The translations under genes were made by a program, and so were the position numbers. The notes beneath the pieces are model-generated. The model saw only the letters and a program-made list of their open reading frames with translations, had not been told where the DNA came from and ran no database searches. A DNA stretch of 64,000 nucleotides from Hemibagrus wyckioides (Eukaryota; Chordata; Actinopteri; Siluriformes; Bagridae). The stretch's first letter is position 1, and each line of letters opens with the position of its first letter. Positions 46,291 through 54,633 of this stretch are shown in pieces. Location of the stretch: assembly GCF_019097595.1 (NCBI RefSeq), contig NC_080735.1, forward strand, positions 15,167,917 to 15,231,916, given 5' to 3'.

Positions 46291-47388
46291 TGTAGCCGTG
46301 TTTGAAGTGTCTTAATAAGAACAAAACAACGACTTCACATTAAAGGGGGTTCTTTTATTTCTGACTGCACCCCATGAGAGATGCAGCATTAAAGGTTAGT
46401 TAGGTTAACAGAAGCAATGTTCTTGTGTATGAACAAACGAGATTAAATAAATCCAACAATTTCAACTGGTATGTGAAAAGGTATTAAATAAAAACAAAAA
46501 ACTGTATACTCATCTCTGGGTCTATACAAATACTTCACGGCGTAATTTCACCTGCTCCCCTTTTTTTTTTACCAACCAGTAAAAGAATGGTAGTGGCCCT
46601 CTGAAAATAAGAGGAAAAACAAAGAAATTCACAACATGGGCCAATAACAGGTCACTTACGGCACATAATTAATAATAACTAATAACTAATTAATTAATAT
46701 TCATATTAACACATTTATAGCACTTTATGCCATACTCTTACAGTTTAACATGCATATCTGGTCAGCAGCAATTATTAACTTACAATGCTCAGTCATATTC
46801 AATGAAACAATAACAGATATAAAAAGGAAGAGCAAACAATCAAAACTCACTTTACTGCAGTATACCAGAACCAAATGGCCACGTGACCCGCAGCTCACAT
46901 GTGAGTTCACGTGCTTCATGTCTCCCCTCTATTACAACACAGATTATATACTATATATCATAAAGTGTATATGACATCTCTCCTTGCAACATTACATTCA
47001 TACAGATTGCGCATTGGTTACATTTTAGTATGTGTTACTGCATTAAACTAGAAATGAACACTTGTGCGCTCAAATTCACACTTGACTGAAGAGCACACAC
47101 AATGTGAAGATACCTCCCATGAACGGATTACAAACTGCACAGATATGCAATATATGCAACCATACGTCAACTAAAACCTTAAGGATGCAATGAGTAAACA
47201 CTTATAAGTTGATATTTATCACTATTTTAATGTTTTATGAGCTTTTAGTCTGAAAACTCAACATATTTTCTCACCAAATTGAGGACCATGCACTACCCGG
47301 AGTCATACACAGCATCGGCATTCACTCTAAAAATGTTCTAAAAAGGGTTGCATAGTTTCTTTGGTTGTTTTGATTTGACCCAGTTACA
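46291..47388 (-). mobile_element. 3' LTR of a Ty3/Gypsy element
   Basis: On the minus strand it begins TGTAACTGGG just after the polypurine tract GGCAGGGGAGAG (47389-47400) and ends GGCTACA at 46291. An AATAAA lies at 46354-46359. Length 1,098 bp. Confidence 0.8.
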
Positions 47389-47434
47389 CTCTCCCCTGCC
47401 TACAGTCATCGTCCCCGGTGACTGCAGCCACTCT

Positions 47435-50400
47435 TCAGTTATCCACCACTCCTTGCAGTTTCCCAGATGTGTACAAAAATACCTGCGAAAGAACATCTGG
47501 ACTGAAGGACACAGCATTACAAGCAGACTTTGGCAGCCGATTTGGATTATTATGAACACCAGCCATAGACCGCTGGGACCTCCGTGGCATAGGGCGGGGT
47601 GTATCTACAGGAGCACATTCTACATGGGGTTTTCGTGGAACCGGAACTGGCTCCATCATCACCCCATCCACAGGTACATCAGCGTTTCCAACTCCAGGCT
47701 GAGGGAACTCTTTAACCCCAACCACCACCTCATCTCTTTGCACACCATCAGAATTCTCCCGGGTTTCCTCCACTACAGTTCCAGGATGATTGTCTGATTT
47801 TAGATTTGACTGCTGGGGCTCCTCCAGTACTTGGTCCATCATATTTTCCTCAGACCAACTGGTCCTTTCTACAAGCACACCCTCTGCATCCAATGACGGC
47901 ATCTCCATCATCAACTCAGGGGTAGATACTCCCACAGGACTCACTCTGCTCCTTGGCATGGGCACTGAGCCTGACCTTGGGCAGGGCCTAATGTTAGACC
48001 TATGCACTCCTTTTCCAGGGCCTCCACCCATTGGCTCCACGGTGTAGGTTGAGCCCTGCACCTCCACCACCTGATACACTCTGGGTGCCCATGCGTCCTG
48101 GATCTTGTTCCAGCCCAGAGGACGATATCGTAAGTACACCTGCTGACCAACTGCCACCTCAGGACAGTACACTCCACCCTCATGTTTGGCAACATGATAA
48201 GGTAAGTACTCTGGCCATCTCCGTTTCTAGTCAGGGGGCATTGAGTGAAGAAGATCATGCAGTGTACAGTTAAATCTCTCACACTGCGGATTCCCCTGGG
48301 GGTGATGCGGTGTAGTACGAGATTTTCTTACCCCATACAGCTTACAAAGATCTGCAATGACTATGCTCTCAATGTTCCTGCCCTGGTTTGAGTGGAGACG
48401 CTGGGGCACGCCGTACTTGAGGAACCACTCTTTGAGGAGGATCTTAGCAGTGGTGCCCGCCTTCTGATCCCGGGTAGGGAATGCCTGACTGAATTTTGTG
48501 AAAACATCAGTAACAACCAGGACATTCTCCCGGCCATCTGAAGCAGGTTCCAGGGTGGTGAAATCCATTGCAACCACTTCTAGTGGCTGAGAAGCCAAGA
48601 AGGGGGCCCAGGGTGCTTGTATCTTGGGCTGTGGCATTTTAGCCAACACACACCTCTGGCATGTCTTCACCCACTTTTCCACAGCATCATACATTCCCAC
48701 CCAATAGCAGTGCTGCTTGAGTAAGCCCAGCGTCCTCTCAACCCCTTGGTGTCCCATTTGGTCATGGACACTTTGCAACACCCGCTCCACAAGACAAGCA
48801 GGAAGCAATAGCTGAAGGCATTCCCCATGGAACACATCATTAACGACTCTGTAAAACAAGCCTTCTTTCTCTATTATCTGATCCCACTGCTTGAGCAACG
48901 ACAGAGCTGGTTGAGATAAGCCTATCCTTTCCTGCTTTGTGGGCTTCCTCTTCTGATCCCAGAAGTTCTTAAGGGCAGCAATGGTCGGATAAGCCTTCTG
49001 AAACTCCCACAGCTCATCCTTGGTATATCCAGGTAACGTTGGGGTGTTCTCCAGCGGGGGCTCAAACTCACCATCTGTATCCACCACAGCAGCATGCAGG
49101 GGTCCTGTCTCCCTTCGATCCATGAGCACCAGGTCCGGCTCTACCCTAGTTCCAGCTCGAATCACATTACAAATAGCTATACAACCATCAAACTCGGAAT
49201 CCTCGGTTACCTCTTCCACCTCTCCTAGCCCCGGCCTTCTGGAAAGAGCATTGGCTGCGGTGTTACATCTTCCTGGGCGGTATTGCACCTTGAAGTCAAA
49301 CACAGCGAGTTGTGCAACCCACCATTGCTCTATTGCACCCAGCTTAGCAGTGTTAAGGTGGCAGAGGGGATTATTGTCGGTTAGTATCGTAAATTTCGAT
49401 CCGAGCAGGTAACTCCTGAACTTTTCTCCAACCGCCCACATGAGAGCCAGGAGCTCCAGTTTCATACTGCTGTAGTTTCTGTCGTTGCACTCTGCGCCCC
49501 TCAATCTTCTGCTTGCATAGGCGATTACAGTTTTTTTCCCCCTTGTTGCTGGTATAATACGGCACCCAGACCCTGGCATCAGTTTCCAGCACAAAAGGTA
49601 GGGTGAAATCTGCATACCCCAATGTTGGAGCAGATGTCAGCCTCTCCTTGAGGTGCTCAAAAAATTGGGCACTTGGGCGTCCAGGAGAACTTAAATGCCT
49701 TATCAGCTTGGGCAGCACTCGGCTGGCGAACACAGGTATTAACTACATCGTGAAGCGGACCTGCCACCTGCGAGAAACCCTCAATGAACCTTCGGTAGTA
49801 GCTACAAAACCCTACAAAGGAACGCAACTCCTTCAGAGTATTAGGGACTGGCCACTGCGTTACAGCACGCACTTTATCTGGGGCTCACCCCCTGTGCGGA
49901 CACCACATGCTCCAAAGACTTCACCTCAGACTGCAAGAAGCGGCACTTTTCCACCTTGACTTTTAGTCAAGCTTCTCTAAGCCTCTTGAGCACAGTCTCA
50001 AGCCTCGCTAAATGGCCCTCGAACGTACCTGAGTACACCAGCAGATCGTCTAGGTAGACGAGAACCATCTGAAACACCAGGTCACTCATTATGGCTTGCA
50101 TGAGACGCTGAAATGTCGCCGGTGCATTACAAAGGCCGAACGGCATTCACTGGTATTCATACAATCCAAATGGCGTGACAAAAGCAGTCTTGTGTTGATC
50201 TTTTTCGTGAACCGTCACTTGGTGGTACCCGCTTGCAAGGCCTATTGATGAGAATACCTTTGCAGTGCACAGAGCATCTAAGCTCTCATCTATTCGTGGT
50301 AACGGGAAAGCATCACACCTGGTTTTCGCGTTTAGCTTCCTGTAGTCCACACAAAGGCGCAGACTGCCATCTGACTTCCGGGCCAACTAAGACCACCGGG

Positions 50401-51046
50401 GAGGCACATGAGCTCGAGCTTTCTTTGATGACACCTTTCTTTAGCAATCCGGAGATATGTTCCCTTACTTCCCCAAATTGGTTCGGAGGTATTCGGCAAT
50501 ATGGCTGAGACACAGGAATGTCATCGATCACCGGAATCTCATGTTTTACCTAATTCGTATGACCAAGGTCCTCATCACAGATGACAAACACATCCTCATA
50601 CTTCATCAGCAGTGCTCTTAACTCAATTTGTTGTTCGGGGGTACCGCTCATCTGCACCTTTTCCAAGGGAGACTGCTTGTCCTCTTCAACCCCAGTCATT
50701 GATCTTTGGCTAAGTGTGACCTCCTCATGGTCGGCAGAGATCCGCTGGAATCTTACTTCACAGGAGCTACTCTCAATGCAACAGCCCTGGGTAAGCACCC
50801 CAAGTCTGACCTTTGGGGGTAGCCACACATCCTCTGGTGAGAAGTTTACAACCCGCACTGAGAACATGCGACTACTGGTTGGCACTAAGGTCGATATCAG
50901 GACCAGACCACCCGGCAAGGGTGCATTGCCTGGTTCAAACAGCCCCAGGCCTTGGCTCTGTACCAATTCTTTGTGTATCCTAGCCTGAATCATAGCTACA
51001 CAGGTGTCGGAACTCAGAGCCCCCTCCGAGTGGACATATCACAGGG
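47435..51046 (-). pseudogene. Ty3/Gypsy pol, broken
   Basis: In transcription order: a protease-proximal region (about 51040-50550, ending KYEDVFVICDEDLGHTN), reverse transcriptase with KSDGSLRLCVDYRKLNAKTR and catalytic YLDD (50044-50055), RNase H with [10 protein letters not shown], integrase zinc motif ([13 protein letters not shown] ... CQRCV), integrase core and a C-terminal tail (HRSNIRPCP). At least four frame changes occur between 50550 and 49600. In the integrase core the second catalytic aspartate is an asparagine (codon AAC at 48386-48388, in HSNQGRN). gag and the 5' LTR are not in the window because a retrovirus is inserted at 51047. Inactive as it stands. Confidence 0.8.
48227..49615 (-). 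pseudogene. Gypsy RNase H and integrase segment (longest open part)
   Basis: Open for 462 codons. RNase [16 protein letters not shown] and [16 protein letters not shown], then [10 protein letters not shown]. Integrase: HHCC zinc finger, first catalytic D in [10 protein letters not shown], second changed to N, glutamate in GNPQCERFN. The next frame, 47435-48172, continues in the same phase with the integrase C-terminus but is separated by a stop near 48225. Confidence 0.8.
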
Positions 51047-51158
51047 TGGAATTTTGTTTGTATCTAATACTCTTAGCTTTCCCAATAACCTCCACCATCT
51101 ATAAACCTCAGCCGAAATAAAAGAGATCTCAGTCAACAGATGAGAAGAAGCAGGTTTC

Positions 51159-51164
51159 TTTATT
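51159..51164 (-). terminator. Polyadenylation signal of the retrovirus LTR
   Basis: AATAAA on the minus strand about 75 nt downstream of the TATA box; marks the end of R. Confidence 0.65.
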
Positions 51165-51236
51165 CAGTCATGCAGTCAACAACATGCATATCTGAAGAGA
51201 GCAGCTGGTCTCAAAAAACCCCGAAAAAGTCCCCTC

Positions 51237-51266
51237 TACTTATACCCCAGGCGCCCCGGGGCGCCT
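51237..51266 (-). promoter_or_regulatory. LTR core promoter with adjacent GC palindrome
   Basis: TATAAGTAGAGGGG reads on the minus strand at 51231-51244. Directly upstream lies AGGCGCCCCGGGGCGCCT (51249-51266), self-complementary over all 18 bases. Confidence 0.6.
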
Positions 51267-51424
51267 CCTTTTCTCTAATTTAAATATTTCCAGCAATTTC
51301 CCATTATATTCAGTGTATGGCTACTTTAGTCCCTCCTTCCTTAGTTTACATACGTTTTCCCAGTTCCCATTATTTTCGCATTTGTCCCGATACCGCCCCT
51401 AAATTGATACCATCCTCCCCTCGA

Positions 51425-51490
51425 TGACGTCAATTTTCCTCCTCACCAGTTCCCCTTATTTTTAGGCTAAGTCAACCATTTTTATAAAAA
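51425..51490. promoter_or_regulatory. CRE and plus-strand TATA box between two divergent promoters
   Basis: TGACGTCA (51425-51432) is a perfect, palindromic cAMP-response element. To its right is TATAAAAA on the plus strand (51483-51490), reading toward the antisense gene. To its left is the minus-strand TATA box of the LTR (51237-51244). Confidence 0.55.
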
Positions 51491-51597
51491 TTGGCGCTTA
51501 CTTATAGGCGCCACTTCCTTATTGACTTCATTTGACCATCACCTCTTAAAGGTGCTTCCTCGGCTCATCCTGACCTCGCGCGGTGCCCCCCACAACA

Positions 51598-52460
51598 ATG
51601 TGTAAGTACCTTGCTCTCTTCCTCTATGTCATGATGACTTTTCTCTCTACCTACTTGATCTAAGTTTTGTTTTACTAATTTTAAACTAAGCTGTGCCATT
51701 AAGCTGCCTCATATCCTTTCCTCTTTTCATCACTGTTGGTTGCTAGTATTCCAATGCTATTGTCTCCTCTACCTGCCTATCACTGTCATGTCACAGTGAC
51801 CTGGCCTACTTCCCACACTGTGTTCCTCCTGCCTTAGTACCCGCTCTCTTTTGCTGACTACATAGTCACGCAATATGCACTTCACTCATCTTCACTCATT
51901 TCCCATTATTTTTTCTAGCTCAGTCAGCCCGCCGCGCTATCTTCCGGAGAAGTCCCAGGGGTGCTCTGCGACGCTATCGCCAGTATCAGCTATCCTGTTT
52001 GGCCATTGAACTTACTGGTTTCCTGGAGCACCTATCTGAATCCTCTATTCCTGAGTCTCCTTACCTCGCTCACCATATCGTGAGAGATACCGTCTGTCTT
52101 GATCAGAGCACCCAATTTCACCCCACAACCTGTGATCAGTCTACTCAGACCTTCTACTGGCATTGGACACGCACCACCTCTCAAGGCGTCCAGACTGAGG
52201 ATTTCCCTGTTGAGATTTCCTCTAATGATTCTTCCTCTGACTCCTCTTCATTTCCTAATTCCCCTGACATTCCCCAACTTTCTCCTGAATTTGTGCCTAT
52301 GCCTTACAGTGTTCATGATATTCCTCAGTCTTCTCCTGACTATTCGCCCCCAACTTCTCCCACTGATTATTCTCCAACTTCTCCTCAGGATCCCGAGATT
52401 CCGTCTTCTACAACTGACCCTCCGGTCCCACTGATCCCATTGGATAGGCTGGCTGACTGA
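51598..52460 (+). CDS. Antisense spliced gene inside the LTR U3 region
   Basis: Runs opposite to the retrovirus. Exon 1 contributes the ATG and one base (51598-51601), followed by consensus GTAAGT. The intron is 317 nt with a pyrimidine-rich end and ttttctag. Exon 2 is 51919-52460. The split codon joins in phase with the long open frame, giving 181 residues. AATAAA follows 20 nt after the stop (52481-52486). A TATAAAAA box lies about 110 nt upstream of the ATG (51483-51490). The N-terminal region is arginine-rich (RRAIFRRSPRGALRRYR), the middle has DQSTQT and QGVQTE, and the last third is Ser/Pro/Asp-rich with DYSPTSP. No known domain is recognised. By analogy with antisense genes of some deltaretroviruses it could regulate the provirus; that is inference. 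It could also be a captured cellular exon or a chance frame. Confidence 0.6.
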
Positions 52461-52480
52461 GTTGTAACTCCTAATGTTTC

Positions 52481-52486
52481 AATAAA
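52481..52486 (+). terminator. Polyadenylation signal of the antisense LTR gene
   Basis: AATAAA on the plus strand, 20 nt after the stop codon, followed by a T/C-rich stretch. Confidence 0.55.
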
Positions 52487-52790
52487 TCTCTCCTCTTTTC
52501 TGTTCCTTCAGTCCCAGTGTGGTTATTACGCTAGCATGCTGCCATTAATAATTCTGCATGTTTATTATGAAGACTATGAGGCTATATCTGATTATTATAG
52601 CTATTTTTAATCAGAGTTAACTACTTACTACGTAATAAATGGCTAAATTATTCTTGATAGATACACACTACTCTTTAGGCAGAATATTGCCAAGTCAGAG
52701 CTTAGAGCATTGAGTACATTAGCACTTAAGCTACATTTAAGGCTAGGTATATAATTCAAAGCTGGGTATATTATGTTTTCTCCGACATCA

Positions 52791-52801
52791 CTCCCCCCTT
52801 T
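52791..52801 (-). other. Polypurine tract of the retrovirus
   Basis: AAAGGGGGGAG on the minus strand directly before the LTR start TGATG; primes plus-strand DNA synthesis. Confidence 0.8.
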
Positions 52802-53778
52802 GAGACTCTTGAGTCTCACAATCAGCTTGTACATGTCTTAGTTCCACTACTCTGTGTTCTTATCCCCCTTAGTATGTTCATCATCTTCTTGCGACATTAC
52901 ACACATGGTATTCATGCACAATGTCCTTTTAGATGAGGCACAATTTCTTCTGACCCAGGCACTTTGCGTGCCGTAGAGGGTACGATGGAGCCCCCGGGAG
53001 AGGTTCCCAGCACTTCACCAGGTAGCTCATCACTACACGGTCCAATGTGTCACGTGGACACTATCTATGTCGGGTAGACATCAAAACTGTCAAGTAGACA
53101 TCAGAAACATCTATGACCATGAAAATTCTAAGTTCCACATTATTAGATTCTTTTCTGTATTTCTAACGCATCAAGTACGCTTTTATATCACTGTTCTAAC
53201 ATCCTCCACCTAGTTAACCCCTATTCTATTGTCCTTTTCCACATTATATTATTCTGTCTAATTTTCTTACTATACCCTTTCCACATTATATTATTCTGTC
53301 TAATTTTCTTACTATACCCGATTTCTATATAATCCATATAATCCATATATACCCGATGTATGCAATACATTCTTTTTGTTTTTATATATAATCCATATAA
53401 TCCATATACCCCACATCACGTTTTTATATATAATCCATATAATCCATATACCCCACATCACTCCCCCTATTCACTCACTAATCCATATAATCCATATACC
53501 CCACATCACGTTTTTATATATAATCCATATAATCCATATACCCCACATCACTCCCCCTATCCACTCACTATGCTTCTTCTCAAGGTGAACCAGGAGTGGG
53601 CGAAAAACCCTCAAGAGCCATTTATAAGGGAAAATTCCCACTCTGCCCGCAATTTGTCGTTTGCGCGACAGCCTGTTTCGCCAGGATCACCACACACATA
53701 CAGACATACATTCATGACATTTTGCACACAGAGAACACTCAATTCGTCAGGTCCAGTCAGCACTTACGCTGTCACCGA
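52802..53778 (-). other. Noncoding region between accessory frame and LTR
   Basis: No conserved domain or long frame. It holds two tandem repeat blocks: about 41 bp duplicated at 53236-53318, and a 90-bp unit duplicated exactly at 53391-53480 and 53481-53570, itself built of ATCCATATA motifs. Open frames here merely translate the repeats. Confidence 0.7.
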
Positions 53779-54534
53779 TCAGTTCCACCACCAATAATGG
53801 TGTTTGTATAACGCCGAAATCCACTTTGGCAAGGGTGCGCGTATGCGCGAGCGTGCCCGCAGCGCATCCCAAATGTCGGTGTGCATTTTCATGCCAGTAC
53901 CTAGTCCTTTGCAGGCCACCACTTCCGAGTCTTTATCCTTCCATGCATAAAAGAAGTGAGGCATGGGCTTGAGGTTGTCCAAGCGTCTGCGTTGTCCTTT
54001 GGAATGTGAGGTCCACAGAAAGTAGCCACAGAAATGCACAGTCACTACTTGTACCATAGTAGACTGGACAACATTACGCGTGATGAGGAATCCATGCGCC
54101 CGGGGACTCCCGTACACAGAAGCCAAAGATATGGGACGCCGAAGCAAATATGTGTCCACGATTAGAGACAGGTTGCAGGGAAGCTCACAACGTGTCGAGT
54201 ACTTCTCGACCAACCACTTATCTTCCTCATAGTAGAAGTCGGCCTGTGTGAGCAGCCGCTCGATGGGACGTGCCGCTTCCATGCTGAAGGTCCACTCCGG
54301 GTCCGTACAACATGCGTGGAAGACCTTCCACCGTGCCTGTGGATCCCGAGACTCATGCAGGGCTTCTAAGGCCGCCATCATATTACAGCAGGCCACACAC
54401 TGGAGATTCTGCCATTCCAGATAGCCCTGCCCTCGTGAATCAAGTTTTAGTTGCCCGCACGGAAGAGATGTTCGGTTAGGGCGATGGTAGCGCCTGCACT
54501 GAAAGACTGCACCTGGGCTCTGTGATGCTGCCAT
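53779..54534 (-). CDS. Retroviral accessory protein of unknown function
   Basis: A 251-codon frame between env and the polypurine tract. The frame extends to an ATG at 54552. However, a pyrimidine-rich tract ending TGTGTGCAG, with its AG at 54540-54541, suggests a splice acceptor, after which the first ATG is at 54534; I take that start. I do not recognise the protein. Visible features: paired cysteines (CVACCNMM and HACC), a C at CELPC, many tryptophans, a basic stretch SKGQRRR, and a W-rich C-terminus. No signal peptide or membrane helix. Simple retroviruses lack such a gene; epsilonretroviruses and other complex retroviruses carry accessory genes in this position. A subgenomic spliced RNA is the likely source. 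Confidence 0.7.
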   Translation of the reverse strand: MAASQSPGAVFQCRRYHRPNRTSLPCGQLKLDSRGQGYLEWQNLQCVACCNMMAALEALHESRDPQARWKVFHACCTDPEWTFSMEAARPIERLLTQADFYYEEDKWLVEKYSTRCELPCNLSLIVDTYLLRRPISLASVYGSPRAHGFLITRNVVQSTMVQVVTVHFCGYFLWTSHSKGQRRRLDNLKPMPHFFYAWKDKDSEVVACKGLGTGMKMHTDIWDALRARSRIRAPLPKWISALYKHHYWWWN

Positions 54535-54633
54535 GAATCCTGCACACAACATTTATATACACAACAAAGAGGAGAGACAACAGAGAGGAAAAGACGCACA
54601 AGAAACAACACATACCAACACCTTTAACTTTCT

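Larger units (their letters stand above)
51047..52790 (-). mobile_element. 3' LTR of the endogenous retrovirus
   Basis: Minus strand, from TGATGTCGGAG after the polypurine tract to ...AAATTCCA at 51047, next to Gypsy pol. Signals in order: long U3 (about 1.58 kb), a perfect 18-nt GC palindrome (51249-51266), TATA box TATAAGTA (51237-51244), likely start near 51210, AATAAA (51159-51164), U5 of about 100 bp. The 1.74-kb length is large for a class I element and is explained by an antisense reading frame in U3. The 5' LTR is outside the window, so the exact ends cannot be checked against it. Confidence 0.75.

Noticed and set aside
47941..49412. Plus-strand frames opposite Gypsy pol
   Set aside because: Shadows of the integrase and RNase H coding strand; no domain of their own.
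53360..53800. Open frames rich in IIHIPHI or YNPYTPHH repeats
   Set aside because: Translation of the 90-bp tandem repeat in the retroviral noncoding region; no start context or splice support.
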